Shown piece after piece: positions 1-9,307 of a stretch of DNA of 64,000 bases. The DNA is taken from assembly GCA_900548345.1 (NCBI GenBank), contig URKA01000003.1, forward strand, positions 1-64,000. The letters are read 5' to 3'. A program made the position numbers and the translations under genes. The notes under the pieces were generated by a model, which was not told where the DNA came from, did no database searches, and worked only from the letters and a program-made list of their open reading frames with translations. The first letter of the stretch is position 1, and each line of letters begins with the position of its first letter. This stretch comes from an uncultured Paraprevotella sp. GTDB lineage: Bacteria; Bacteroidota; Bacteroidia; Bacteroidales; Bacteroidaceae.

Positions 1-1156
1 TCTGGATGTAAATCTGTGTGTTACGTGCGATACGTGCAGAGAAGTCGGTCGGCAGGGCGATGGCTTCGTCCAGTGAGTTGGTATGAAGCGACTGCGTGTG
101 ACCCAGAACGGCTGCCATGGCTTCGATACAAGTACGGCCTACGTTGTTGAACGGGTCCTGCTCGGTGAGCGACCATCCTGAAGTCTGTGAGTGGGTACGC
201 AAGGCCATGGATTTCGGGTTTTTGGCACCGAAGCTCTTGACGATTTTCGCCCACAACAGACGTGCGGCACGCATCTTGGCGATTTCCATGAAGTGGTTCA
301 TGCCGATGGCCCAGAAGAATGACAGACGCGGTGCAAAGGCATCGATGTCGATGCCGGCGTTCACACCTGCGCGGATGTAGTCGATACCGTCGGCCAGCGT
401 GTAGGCCAGTTCGATGTCCGCCGTGGCACCGGCTTCCTGCATGTGATAGCCGGAGATGGAGATGGAGTTGAACTTAGGCATCTTCTGTGAGGTATATTCG
501 AAGATGTCGGCGATAATCTTCATGGAGAAGGCGGGCGGATAGATATAGGTATTACGCACCATGAACTCTTTCAGGATATCGTTCTGGATGGTTCCGGCCA
601 TCTCTTCGAGTTTCGCTCCCTGTTCCAGTCCGGAATTGATATAGAAGGCGAGGATGGGCAATACGGCACCGTTCATGGTCATGGATACGGACATCTTGTT
701 CAAAGGAATTCCTTCGAACAGCACTTTCATGTTTTCCAATGAGCAGATGGATACACCGGCTTTACCTACATCGCCCACCACACGTTCGTTGTTGGGGTCG
801 TAACCGCGGTGTGTCGGAAGGTCAAATGCCACTGACAGACCTTTCTGTCCGCTGGCAAGGTTACGGCGGTAGAAAGCATTACTTTCTTCTGCCGTGGAGA
901 AACCTGCATACTGGCGGATGGTCCACGGGCGGAACGGGTACATCATGCTGTACGGGCCACGCAGGAACGGAGGAATACCGGCTGCAAAGTCCAGATGTTC
1001 CATGCCTTCCAAGTCTTCTTTCGTATACACCGGCTGAATGTCAATCTGTTCGGGGGTTGTCCAGTTGGCGGTGATACCGTTTTCTTTCTGCCAGTCCTGA
1101 CCGTTCTGTTGTCCGAATCCGGCGAATATGTCTATGTTGCTGAATTTCTGTCTCAT
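1..1156 (-). CDS. mutB: Methylmalonyl-CoA mutase large subunit (partial)
   Basis: The B12-dependent subunit interconverts succinyl-CoA and (R)-methylmalonyl-CoA on the route to propionate in the cytoplasm. Only the N-terminal 385 or so residues are in the window; the gene runs off the left edge. My translation from the ATG at 1154-1156 begins MRQKFSNIDIFAGFG and shows the TIM-barrel signature RPWTIRQYAGF near residues 76-86, FDLPTHRGYD at 111-120 and SGYHMQEAGA further on; the last holds the conserved active-site histidine of the family. The start overlaps the mutA stop by four bases (ATGA), so the two subunits are translationally coupled. The C-terminal B12-binding domain would lie outside the window. 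Confidence 0.95.
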   Translation of the reverse strand, partial: MRQKFSNIDIFAGFGQQNGQDWQKENGITANWTTPEQIDIQPVYTKEDLEGMEHLDFAAGIPPFLRGPYSMMYPFRPWTIRQYAGFSTAEESNAFYRRNLASGQKGLSVAFDLPTHRGYDPNNERVVGDVGKAGVSICSLENMKVLFEGIPLNKMSVSMTMNGAVLPILAFYINSGLEQGAKLEEMAGTIQNDILKEFMVRNTYIYPPAFSMKIIADIFEYTSQKMPKFNSISISGYHMQEAGATADIELAYTLADGIDYIRAGVNAGIDIDAFAPRLSFFWAIGMNHFMEIAKMRAARLLWAKIVKSFGAKNPKSMALRTHSQTSGWSLTEQDPFNNVGRTCIEAMAAVLGHTQSLHTNSLDEAIALPTDFSARIARNTQIYIQ

Positions 1157-3024
1157 TTGATTCCCAATTTAGTGTTATACTCTTTCAAAGTCTTCAGTTG
1201 GTCTACACGAACGTGGATGAAGTTTTCGATGCCTGCGGCTTTCAGGTCTTCCGCGCATGCGGGAGCACCTGCCACGACGAACATGGCGCGGTTGTCCAAC
1301 GCCTTGAATGCCGGGATGGCATATTCTGCATATTCGTCATCGCTTGAGCAGAGCACAACGATGTCGGCTCCTGCCTTCATGGCTGCCTCCACACCTTCTT
1401 CCACTGTGGGGAATCCTAAGTTGTCGATTACTTTATAGCCGGCACAGGCGAGGAAGTTGCAGCTGAATTGTGCACGTGCCTGGCGCATGGCAAGATTGCC
1501 TATGGTAAGCATGAATGCCACTGGCTGTTTCTCGGCTTTCTCGGTCTGCAGGCGAAGGTCTTCGAAGTCGGCGGCGAGGCGGCGTGTGGTCAGTTTGGCA
1601 AACGGAGTCTCGCAGGTGTCGCCATGGCTGTGGCAGCAGCATGCTTCTTCTTTGGGTTGTTTGTTTTCGCTCTTTTCCGTGAAGTTCGGGAACTGGTTCG
1701 TACCCAACATGAACTCCTTGCGTTTGCCTGCATTGGCATGACGTGCGGCATCGGTGGCGTTGATGGCGTTCTGTACGCTTCCTGCTTTCAGGGTTGCCAG
1801 GAAACCACCTTCTTCTTCAACGCCAAGGAACAGTTTCCAGGCTTCTTCTGCCAAAGAGTGGGTAAGTGTTTCAATGAAATATGAACCGCCGGCCACGTCC
1901 ACAATCTTGTCGAAGTGGCTTTCTTCCTGCAACAGCAATTGCTGGTTGCGGGCGATACGTTCGGCAAATTCCGTCGGGGTCTCGTACGGGTCGTCGAAAG
2001 GAGTCACCACAATGGAATGTACGTTGGCCAAAGCGGCACTCATGGTTTCCGTCTGTGTGCGGAGCAGGTTCACGTAGCTGTCGAACACGGTCATGTTATA
2101 AGTGGATGTCGTGGCGTTGACCGTCATCTTGCAGGCACATTCGCATTCCCCTTCAGTGAGGTATTGTTTCACGATGTTGGCCCACATCATGCGTGCGGCA
2201 CGGAATTTGGCGATTTCCATGAAGTATACGCCGCTGATGCCCATGTTGAATTTAATCTTTTTGGCGGCCTGTGCGGCAGGAACTCCGGCCTCGGTCATCA
2301 AGTGGAGGTATTCGTTACCCCATGACAGAGCATATCCTAATTCCTGATAGATGTATGCACCGGCGTTGCAAAGTGTGTCTGCATTGACGCTTACGCAACG
2401 GAATTCGGGGAACTGTGCCGTGAGTTCTACCAGCTCGGACAACGCGCCCAGCAAAGCTGTTGTGTCCTTGCCCTTCTTCAGAATCTTCTGCAATGGATCG
2501 AAGTCGATGCTTCCGACAATCTTGGCGGGGTCGTATCCTTTTTCGGTAAAGTATGCGACCAGCAGCTTGGCCAGTTCAACGGTGTGATTCTGACAAGTCC
2601 TGAAGTTCAGTTCAACGGCCTCTGCGTGGATGCCGTCCAGCAGGTCGGCGATAAACTCCGCGCTCAGTTTCTTGGCCGGAATCTTGAAGCCGAGTGAAGT
2701 GACGCCTCTATTCAGCAGGTCAAGTGCTTTTGCATTGGATTCTTTTGCATCGGTCACTTTCATGTTCTGACGCACATACCAGTGGTTGCCGTCTTTTTCA
2801 TTACCTCTCAAGTACGGGAATTGTCCGGGAAGTGCGTTGGTCTGGCTCATTCCGTCCAAATCCTCTTTGCGATAAAAAGGTTCCGCATTGAAGCCTTCGT
2901 TGGTTCTCCACACCATTTTCTTTTGATAATCCGCTCCTTTCAGGTCTACATTGATTTTGTCAATCCATTCCTGACGGGAAGGAGCAGTGAAGTCGGAGAA
3001 AAGTTTTTCTTTACTATCTGCCAT
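1153..3024 (-). CDS. mutA: Methylmalonyl-CoA mutase small subunit
   Basis: This 623-residue protein is the non-catalytic partner of MutB in the heterodimeric mutase. It has the same barrel plus C-terminal flavodoxin-like layout as the large subunit, but its C-terminal domain lacks the DxHxxG cobalamin ligand motif, as expected for the small subunit. A Cys/His-rich stretch, ACCCHSHGDTC, sits near residue 475 in the linker before that C-terminal domain; its role is unknown to me. The start at 3024 (MADSKEKLFSDF) has a good Bacteroidota promoter about 35 bp upstream. The stop overlaps the mutB start as ATGA. Confidence in the family is high. Confidence 0.94.
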   Translation of the reverse strand: MADSKEKLFSDFTAPSRQEWIDKINVDLKGADYQKKMVWRTNEGFNAEPFYRKEDLDGMSQTNALPGQFPYLRGNEKDGNHWYVRQNMKVTDAKESNAKALDLLNRGVTSLGFKIPAKKLSAEFIADLLDGIHAEAVELNFRTCQNHTVELAKLLVAYFTEKGYDPAKIVGSIDFDPLQKILKKGKDTTALLGALSELVELTAQFPEFRCVSVNADTLCNAGAYIYQELGYALSWGNEYLHLMTEAGVPAAQAAKKIKFNMGISGVYFMEIAKFRAARMMWANIVKQYLTEGECECACKMTVNATTSTYNMTVFDSYVNLLRTQTETMSAALANVHSIVVTPFDDPYETPTEFAERIARNQQLLLQEESHFDKIVDVAGGSYFIETLTHSLAEEAWKLFLGVEEEGGFLATLKAGSVQNAINATDAARHANAGKRKEFMLGTNQFPNFTEKSENKQPKEEACCCHSHGDTCETPFAKLTTRRLAADFEDLRLQTEKAEKQPVAFMLTIGNLAMRQARAQFSCNFLACAGYKVIDNLGFPTVEEGVEAAMKAGADIVVLCSSDDEYAEYAIPAFKALDNRAMFVVAGAPACAEDLKAAGIENFIHVRVDQLKTLKEYNTKLGIK

Positions 3025-3058
3025 ATCTGTTGTGTTAAAAAGAAATTTATCAATCAGA

Positions 3059-3090
3059 CAAAAGTAACGAAAAGTTTGATTCCGGACAAA
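3059..3090 (-). promoter_or_regulatory. Promoter of mutAB
   Basis: Read on the minus strand there is TTTG (3087-3090), a 20-base spacer, then TACTTTTG (3059-3066). This matches the Bacteroidota sigma-ABfr -33 TTTG and -7 TAnnTTTG consensus exactly, 35 bp upstream of the mutA start. Confidence 0.8.
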
Positions 3091-3130
3091 AAATACGGGG
3101 GAAAAACACCTTTGGTCTTTTTTTTTTGAC

Positions 3131-3138
3131 TACTTTTG
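3131..3138 (+). promoter_or_regulatory. Promoter -7 box for the AspT-like transporter
   Basis: TACTTTTG fits the TAnnTTTG box and lies 54 bp before the start codon at 3193. A TTTG at 3111-3114 could be the -33 element, but the spacer of 16 is short. It is divergent from the mutAB promoter. Confidence 0.6.
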
Positions 3139-3192
3139 CGGAGAATATTGGAAAAGCAAAAAAACTAAAGCATTTAAAGTAGCGGAGAAACG

Positions 3193-4887
3193 ATGAATTG
3201 GATAGAACAACTGTTGTCAGATTCAGATTCTATTGCCCATATCGTGCTGTTGTACACGGCCGTCATCTCGTTGGGCGTTTATTTTGGGAAACTCAAGTTT
3301 AAGGGGATTTCGTTAGGTGTGACGTTTGTGCTGTTTGCCGGTATCCTTGCCGGTCATTTCGGTTTTACGGGTACGCCGTCTACGTTGAATTTCCTGCAGG
3401 ATTTCGGATTGATTCTATTCGTATATTGTATTGGTTTGCAGGTGGGACCGGGTTTCTTCGAGTCTTTCAAACAGGGCGGTGTGACGCTGAACCTTCTTGC
3501 ATGCGGTATTGTGGCGTTAAACATTGTCGTGATGCTGGTGTTGTATTTGTGCGTGTTCGACACGAGCGATCCGAATAACCTTCCTATGATGGTGGGCGTG
3601 TTGTGCGGAGCCGTAACGAATACTCCGGGGTTAGGTGCCGCTACCGAGGCGCTTTCCCAAGTGTTTGGCGGAGGACAGTCTATTCCTCAGATTGCTTCGG
3701 GATATGCCTGTGCCTATCCTTTGGGCGTGGTGGGAATCATCTTTGCCACGATAGCCATTCGTTATATTTGCGGAGTGGTGTTGAAAGATGAGGAAGAAAA
3801 GATTATTGCACAACAGGCCGAGAATCCCCATGCAAAGCCTCATAAGATGACGATTACGGTGGCAAACAATGCTTTGCATGAGAAGACCATGCTGCAGGTC
3901 CGCACATTCTTAGGGCGTGATTACGTTTGTTCCCGTGCTTTGCACGATGGGCATGTAAGTATCCCCAATCGCGATACGGTGTTGCATACGGGTGACCAGT
4001 TGTTTATTGTCTGTGCCGAGGATGATGCCGAGGCTATCAAGGCTTTTATCGGTCCGGAGTCGTTCGTGGCTTGGGAAGAGCAGGATATGCCGATGGTGTC
4101 TAAGAGTATTGTGGTGACACAACCCAACATGAACGGTAAGACATTAGGATCGTTGCATTTCAGCTCGATGTATGGTGTGAACGTGACGCGTGTGTCTCGT
4201 TCCGGTATGAACCTGTTTGCCGACCGTAGCCTGCGTCTGCAGATTGGAGACAAAATAGTAGCCGTAGGACCGGAAGATGCAGTTGACCGTGTGGCCAATC
4301 TCATGGGTAATTCCGTCAAACGCTTGGATCATCCCAATTTGGTGACAATATTTGTGGGCATCCTGGTGGGTATTATTTTCGGAAGCCTGCCTATTGCCAT
4401 ACCGGGTGTACCCACTCCGGTCAAGCTCGGTCTGGCGGGAGGCCCGTTGATTATTGCGATATTGATAGGGCGTTTCGGGTATAAGTTTCATTTGGTCACA
4501 TATGTCTCTACCGGTGCCAACTTGATGTTGCGTGAATTCGGCTTGGCGCTCTTCCTTGCGAGTGTAGGTATCAAGGCCGGCGCGAACTTTGTGAATACGG
4601 TGGTGGCAGGTGATGGATTGACTTACGTATGGACAGGATTTCTCGTTACGGTGATACCTATATTAATAATAGGTATAATCGCGCGGATGAAATACAAGTT
4701 GAATTACTTCACGATTATGGGTCTGATTGCCGGAAGCACGACCGACCCTCCAGCCTTGGCATTTGCCAACCAGTCGTCCAATACGGATGCTCCGGCTGTA
4801 GGGTACTCGACAGTGTATCCGTTGACCATGTTCCTCCGTATTCTTACGGCGCAGTTGATTATATTACTGCTTTGCGGAGTAATCTGA
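3193..4887 (+). CDS. AspT/YidE-family putative transporter with two TrkA-C domains
   Basis: A 564-residue inner-membrane protein. Two hydrophobic bundles (about residues 15-190 and 385-564) carry the duplicated AspT/YidE/YbjL transporter domain. Between them lie two soluble RCK/TrkA-C-like domains (about 220-285 and 300-375), which in this family are thought to bind ligands. AspT itself exchanges aspartate for alanine, but YidE-type members have no settled substrate, so I do not name one. The start is the first ATG after a clear promoter. The gene stands alone and ends 22 bp before a long terminator hairpin. Confidence 0.85.
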   Translation: MNWIEQLLSDSDSIAHIVLLYTAVISLGVYFGKLKFKGISLGVTFVLFAGILAGHFGFTGTPSTLNFLQDFGLILFVYCIGLQVGPGFFESFKQGGVTLNLLACGIVALNIVVMLVLYLCVFDTSDPNNLPMMVGVLCGAVTNTPGLGAATEALSQVFGGGQSIPQIASGYACAYPLGVVGIIFATIAIRYICGVVLKDEEEKIIAQQAENPHAKPHKMTITVANNALHEKTMLQVRTFLGRDYVCSRALHDGHVSIPNRDTVLHTGDQLFIVCAEDDAEAIKAFIGPESFVAWEEQDMPMVSKSIVVTQPNMNGKTLGSLHFSSMYGVNVTRVSRSGMNLFADRSLRLQIGDKIVAVGPEDAVDRVANLMGNSVKRLDHPNLVTIFVGILVGIIFGSLPIAIPGVPTPVKLGLAGGPLIIAILIGRFGYKFHLVTYVSTGANLMLREFGLALFLASVGIKAGANFVNTVVAGDGLTYVWTGFLVTVIPILIIGIIARMKYKLNYFTIMGLIAGSTTDPPALAFANQSSNTDAPAVGYSTVYPLTMFLRILTAQLIILLLCGVI

Positions 4888-4909
4888 CGGAGGCCGGGCG
4901 AACAGTATA

Positions 4910-4965
4910 AAGCAAGCCAAATGCCCCGATTGCCGAAGAAGGCAATCGGGGCATTTGGCTTGCTT
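4910..4965. terminator. Bidirectional intrinsic terminator
   Basis: A perfect 25-bp stem (4910-4934 and 4941-4965) closes a six-base loop. It lies between the convergent transporter gene and the phosphoesterase gene and can serve both. Confidence 0.85.
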
Positions 4966-4972
4966 GTAAAGC

Positions 4973-5488
4973 TCAAAGTATTCCTGAAGAATCTTCTTTG
5001 CGTGGTATTTCAATGACCTCCAAATCCTTGAAATCCTTTCCTTCTACAGTAAGGCGCACAAGGGTGCGTACCTTGTGCCAGCCCATCAGGCCGGCGGCTC
5101 CGGGGTTGATGTGCAGGGTGCCTATTGTGGGGTCAAACTGTACTTTCAGAATGTGTGAATGTCCGCTGATGAATAGGGCAGGCGGGTTTTCGAGTAGTAT
5201 TTTACGAATGTTTGGCGCATATTTGCCGGGGTATCCGCCGATGTGCGTCATCATGATTTCCGCCTCTTCGCATCTCCATCGCAGGATGCCGCTGTACATC
5301 AGTCTTAAATCCCCTCCATCACAGTTTCCGTACACGGCGCGGAATGTACGGAAGGCTGCCAGTTTTTGTGCGACTTCCAATGAACCTATGTCACCGGCGT
5401 GCCATATTTCGTCGCATTCTTCAAAATACTCTAAGTATTTGTCATCCCAGAAACCATGTGTGTCTGATAGTAATCCGATGCGTTTCAT
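4973..5488 (-). CDS. YfcE/MJ0936-family metallophosphoesterase
   Basis: A 171-residue cytoplasmic calcineurin-like phosphodiesterase. The metal-binding motifs appear in order: SDTHG (residues 8-12), AGDIG (about 31-35), GNCDGG (about 54-59), THIGG (about 81-85) and GHSH (about 111-114). YfcE-type enzymes hydrolyse phosphodiester model substrates; the natural substrate is not known. It is the last gene of a three-gene operon; its start overlaps the upstream stop as ATGA (5485-5488). It ends just before the shared terminator. Confidence 0.88.
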   Translation of the reverse strand: MKRIGLLSDTHGFWDDKYLEYFEECDEIWHAGDIGSLEVAQKLAAFRTFRAVYGNCDGGDLRLMYSGILRWRCEEAEIMMTHIGGYPGKYAPNIRKILLENPPALFISGHSHILKVQFDPTIGTLHINPGAAGLMGWHKVRTLVRLTVEGKDFKDLEVIEIPRKEDSSGIL

Positions 5489-6105
5489 CTGGATAGTTTC
5501 TTCATGATGAAGTCTTCGATAATGTCGGTTGTCTCATCAATACCCAGAATGGAAGAGTTGATGCACAAGTCGTACGAATCAGCCGTACCCCAAGTCTTTG
5601 CGCTGTAATAGTTATAATAAGAAGCGCGTTTCTCATCGCCGGCGATGCAACGCTTTTCAGCCTCCTGCTCCGTGATGTGGTGGCGTTCGCATATCCTTTT
5701 GATGCGGTCGGGCATATCGGCGGTGATGAAAATGTTGATGCAGTTTTCCATTTCCCTGAGGATGTAATCGGCGCATCGTCCCACAAATACGCAAGAGTCT
5801 TGTGCGGCGGCTTTTCTTATGGCGTCGCTTTGAAACTTGAATAAAGACTCGTCGCTTAGTTGATTGGTATACGGTGTGCTGTTGCCGAAGATGGGCGCAA
5901 ATGCGCTGTATATGGTCTTGGCGAATCCTCTGTGCTCATCGTTGCGCTCAAAGAACTTCTTGTTGAATCCACTTTCCTGTGCGGCCAGGTCGAGCAGTTC
6001 CTTGTCGTAAAACTTGATGTCGAAATCTTTGGCGATACGGCTTCCGATGATGCGTCCGCCGCTTCCCAACTGCCGTCCTACATTGACGATAAAATGTTTT
6101 TTCAT
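5485..6105 (-). CDS. Cytidylate kinase-like family protein
   Basis: A 206-residue P-loop protein of the cytidylate-kinase-like family. The N-terminus reads VGRQLGSGGRIIGSRIA, a variant nucleotide-binding loop (GSGG) as seen in that family, followed by FYDKELL and later FVGRCADYIL. It is not the housekeeping Cmk, which has a different loop and length, and its substrate is unknown. It is the middle gene of a coupled operon: the start overlaps the MATE stop (6102-6105) and the stop overlaps the phosphoesterase start (5485-5488). Confidence 0.83.
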   Translation of the reverse strand: MKKHFIVNVGRQLGSGGRIIGSRIAKDFDIKFYDKELLDLAAQESGFNKKFFERNDEHRGFAKTIYSAFAPIFGNSTPYTNQLSDESLFKFQSDAIRKAAAQDSCVFVGRCADYILREMENCINIFITADMPDRIKRICERHHITEQEAEKRCIAGDEKRASYYNYYSAKTWGTADSYDLCINSSILGIDETTDIIEDFIMKKLSR

Positions 6106-7466
6106 GGTTGTATAGATTCTGCAAACTTCTTGAATTTCTTATATTGTATAGTGAGCATGCTTCCCGCTACAATGCAGGAAATCGCATCCGATATCGGCAT
6201 GGCCATCCACACGCCTGTGACGCCCCAGAAGTAGGGAAGTGTGAGGAGTAGCGGGATGAGGAACAGTAGCTGTCGGGTTAAGGACAGGAATATGCTTTTA
6301 CCGGCGTGTCCGATGCTCTGGAAGAAGTTGGTCGTCACCATCTGCATGCCGATGAGTGGGAAGAACATTACGACGATGCGCATGCCCCTTTCTGCAAGTC
6401 TGATGAGTTCGGGGTCGGTAGTGAAGGCGCGTGCACATAGTCCGGGAATCAGTTCTCCGATAAGGAATCCGGCAGTGGTGACCATGGTGGCGCATAAAAG
6501 CGTATAACGAAGCACTTTCAGCACGCGGTCGTAGCGTTGTGCTCCGTAGTTGTATCCGGCGATGGGCTGCATGCCTTGGTTGAGTCCGATGACAATCATG
6601 ATAAACAGGAAGGCGATGCGGTTGACGATGCCGTATGCTCCGATGGCGAGGTCGCCGCCGTAAGAACCCAGTCCGCGGTTGATAAGAATGACCACGACAC
6701 ATGCGCAGGTATTCATCAGGAAGGGCGACAGTCCGATGGAAAGCGTGTCGGTCACGATTTTCTTTTTAAGCCGGTAAATGCCGTGTTTGAAATGGAGCAT
6801 TTCTTTAGGGTTGCTGAATACTCTGATTTGCCATATCAGCGAGATGACTTGTGCCAGAATGGTGGCAAAGGCTGCCCCTTGTATACCCATATCGAGCCCG
6901 TAGATGAAAAGCGGGTCAAGTAATGCGTTGACGAATACAGTCAGGATGGTGGCATTCATGGCAAGTTGGGGCTTTCCTACAGAGCGCAGTACAGCGTTCA
7001 AGGTCAGGTAGCCATGTGTGATGACATTGCCGAGCAATATGATGAGCATATAGTCGCGGGCGTACGGGATGGTGGCGGCGCTGGCGCCGAAGAAATACAG
7101 GATAGGGTCGAGCAAGGCCAGTGTGAGGGCGGAGAATACGATGCCGAGGATAAGGGTCAGGCTGATGACATTGCCGAATATGTGTTGCGATGTTTCATAA
7201 TCTTTCTGCCCTAATTTGACGGAAATCAAAGTGGAGGCGCCTACGCCCACCATAGCGCCGAAGGCCGCGGACAGGTTCATGAACGGAAACGTCAGGGCCA
7301 ATCCGGAGATGGCCAGCGGGCCAACGCCGTGTCCGATGAATATACTGTCGACCATGTTGTACAGCGAGGAGGCTGTCATGGCGACGATAGCGGGAACTGC
7401 ATATTGCCTGAGCAGTGTGCTTACAGGGAGAATCCCCAAATCCAATGCTGGTGTTTGATGTGACAT
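6102..7466 (-). CDS. MATE-family efflux transporter
   Basis: A 454-residue inner-membrane protein with about twelve hydrophobic segments and the pseudo-twofold repeat of MATE antiporters. The first repeat holds ASSLYNMVDSIFIGHGVG and the second holds GLNQGMQPIAGYNYGAQ, both typical of the DinF/NorM-like branch. Such proteins use Na+ or H+ gradients to export drugs or metabolites; the substrate cannot be read from sequence. It is the first gene of the operon with the cytidylate-kinase-like and phosphoesterase genes, with four-base overlaps at both junctions. Confidence 0.9.
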   Translation of the reverse strand: MSHQTPALDLGILPVSTLLRQYAVPAIVAMTASSLYNMVDSIFIGHGVGPLAISGLALTFPFMNLSAAFGAMVGVGASTLISVKLGQKDYETSQHIFGNVISLTLILGIVFSALTLALLDPILYFFGASAATIPYARDYMLIILLGNVITHGYLTLNAVLRSVGKPQLAMNATILTVFVNALLDPLFIYGLDMGIQGAAFATILAQVISLIWQIRVFSNPKEMLHFKHGIYRLKKKIVTDTLSIGLSPFLMNTCACVVVILINRGLGSYGGDLAIGAYGIVNRIAFLFIMIVIGLNQGMQPIAGYNYGAQRYDRVLKVLRYTLLCATMVTTAGFLIGELIPGLCARAFTTDPELIRLAERGMRIVVMFFPLIGMQMVTTNFFQSIGHAGKSIFLSLTRQLLFLIPLLLTLPYFWGVTGVWMAMPISDAISCIVAGSMLTIQYKKFKKFAESIQP

Positions 7467-7488
7467 ATATAGATTAGAATCAATAATG

Positions 7489-7496
7489 CAAAGGTA
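7489..7496 (-). promoter_or_regulatory. Promoter -7 box of the MATE operon
   Basis: TACCTTTG on the minus strand, 22 bp upstream of the start at 7466, fits TAnnTTTG. No convincing -33 TTTG is seen at the usual distance. Confidence 0.6.
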
Positions 7497-7634
7497 CGAA
7501 AAAACGCGGTAAAATGTCGTCCTGCAAGCGGATTATTGTACGAAAACAGAAAGTCTTTGCTCTTCTTTCATCGGTCAACCGGTGTTTTGGAAAACGTTAA
7601 CTAACAAAATGCAAGTTTTTTCCCTGGAAAACTC

Positions 7635-7663
7635 TTGTATGAGCGTCTTTTTTATTACCTTTG
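7635..7663 (+). promoter_or_regulatory. Promoter of the methylmalonyl-CoA decarboxylase operon
   Basis: TTG at 7635-7637, an 18-base spacer, then TACCTTTG at 7656-7663. It lies 73 bp before the mmdA start and gives a leader of roughly 65 nt. Confidence 0.65.
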
Positions 7664-7736
7664 CCACTGCATGGTAATCGGCGGCCGGATAAGTCGCCTT
7701 TGTTCAATTATGGCAGAACTTTAAATTTAAGACAAT

Positions 7737-9290
7737 ATGAGTAAACAGTTGGAGAAGATTAAGGAGTTAGTGGAACTTCGTGCGAAAGCCCGTTTGGGTG
7801 GCGGAGAGAAAGCCATCGAGAAGCAGCATGACAGAGGTAAGTATACGGCGCGCGAGCGTATTGACATGTTGCTTGATGAAGGTAGTTTTGAAGAGATGGA
7901 TATGTTCAAGCTGCACCGTTGCACCAACTTCGGAATGGAAAAGAAACAGTTCCTCGGAGACGGTGTCGTGACGGGAAGCGGAACCATCGACGGTCGTCTG
8001 GTGTATGTGTTCGCTCAGGATTTCACCGTCAACGGCGGTTCTTTGTCCGAAACGATGGCAGAGAAGATTTGCAAGGTCATGGACCAGGCCATGAAGATGG
8101 GTGCACCCTGCATCGGTATTAACGATTCTGGCGGCGCGCGTATCCAGGAAGGTATCAATGCCTTGGGAGGTTATGCCAATATTTTCCAGCGGAACATTGA
8201 GGCTTCGGGTGTGATTCCCCAGATTTCCGGAATCTTCGGCCCGTGTGCCGGAGGTGCGGTCTATTCTCCCGCGCTGACTGACTTCACGCTGATGATGGAG
8301 GGCACTTCATACATGTTCCTTACCGGCCCGAAGGTGGTGAAGACCGTGACGGGCGAAGACGTGTCGCAGGAAGATTTGGGCGGTGCCAGCGTACACTCCA
8401 CCAAGTCCGGTGTAACGCATTTCACGGCCGAGACCGAAGAGGAAGCCATGGAGATGATACGTACCCTCATCAGCTACATCCCGCAGAACAATATGGAAGA
8501 AGCGCCGCGTGTGGTATGTACGGACCCGATTGACCGTATGGAAGACGTGCTCAATGAAATCATTCCCGACAATCCCAACAAGGCCTATGACATGTATGAT
8601 GTGATTGGTGCCATTGTGGACAACGGCGAGTTTTTTGAGGTACAGCCCGATTACGCCAAGAATATCATCGTGGGTTTCGCCCGTTTCAACGGTCAGAGTG
8701 TGGGTGTGGTAGCCAACCAGCCCAATTGTTATGCCGGTGTGCTCGACTGCAACGCCAGCCGTAAAGGCGCACGCTTTGTGCGTTTCTGCGATGCGTTCAA
8801 CATCCCGTTGGTGACACTGGTCGATGTGCCGGGCTTCTTGCCGGGAACGGGGCAGGAGTATAATGCCGTCATCCTGCATGGAGCCAAGTTGCTGTATGCC
8901 TATGGAGAAGCCACTGTGCCCAAGGTGACCGTTACGTTGCGCAAGAGTTACGGCGGAAGTCACATCGTGATGAGCTGCAAACAGTTGCGCGGAGATTTGA
9001 ACTACGCATGGCCGTCGGCCGAAATCGCCGTGATGGGTGCGTCGGGAGCCGTAGCCGTATTGTATGCCAAGGGTGCGAAAGAAGCCGAAGACCCGAAGGC
9101 GTTCCTCAAAGAGAAAGAGGAGGAGTACGACAAACTCTTCACCAATCCTTATCAGGCTGCCAAGTACGGGTATATCGACGATGTCATCGAGCCGCGTAAC
9201 ACGCGTTTCCGTGTCATCCGCGCCTTGGCTCAGTTGCAGACGAAGAAACTGTCCAATCCGGTGAAGAAGCATGGGAATATTCCTTTGTAA
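7737..9290 (+). CDS. mmdA: Methylmalonyl-CoA decarboxylase alpha / acyl-CoA carboxyltransferase
   Basis: A 517-residue carboxyltransferase subunit that moves the carboxyl group of (S)-methylmalonyl-CoA to biotin, releasing propionyl-CoA. It has the N- and C-terminal crotonase-like halves of the family; GINDSGGARIQEG (about residues 127-139) and GPCAGGAVYSPA (about 167-178) form the oxyanion-hole region of the first half, and VDVPGFLPGTGQEY (about 362-375) belongs to the second. The downstream OadG, biotin carrier and OadB genes identify a sodium-pumping decarboxylase rather than an ATP-dependent propionyl-CoA carboxylase, since no biotin carboxylase gene is nearby. Confidence 0.92.
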   Translation: MSKQLEKIKELVELRAKARLGGGEKAIEKQHDRGKYTARERIDMLLDEGSFEEMDMFKLHRCTNFGMEKKQFLGDGVVTGSGTIDGRLVYVFAQDFTVNGGSLSETMAEKICKVMDQAMKMGAPCIGINDSGGARIQEGINALGGYANIFQRNIEASGVIPQISGIFGPCAGGAVYSPALTDFTLMMEGTSYMFLTGPKVVKTVTGEDVSQEDLGGASVHSTKSGVTHFTAETEEEAMEMIRTLISYIPQNNMEEAPRVVCTDPIDRMEDVLNEIIPDNPNKAYDMYDVIGAIVDNGEFFEVQPDYAKNIIVGFARFNGQSVGVVANQPNCYAGVLDCNASRKGARFVRFCDAFNIPLVTLVDVPGFLPGTGQEYNAVILHGAKLLYAYGEATVPKVTVTLRKSYGGSHIVMSCKQLRGDLNYAWPSAEIAVMGASGAVAVLYAKGAKEAEDPKAFLKEKEEEYDKLFTNPYQAAKYGYIDDVIEPRNTRFRVIRALAQLQTKKLSNPVKKHGNIPL

Positions 9291-9307
9291 TCCACATAAA
9301 CAGAAAG

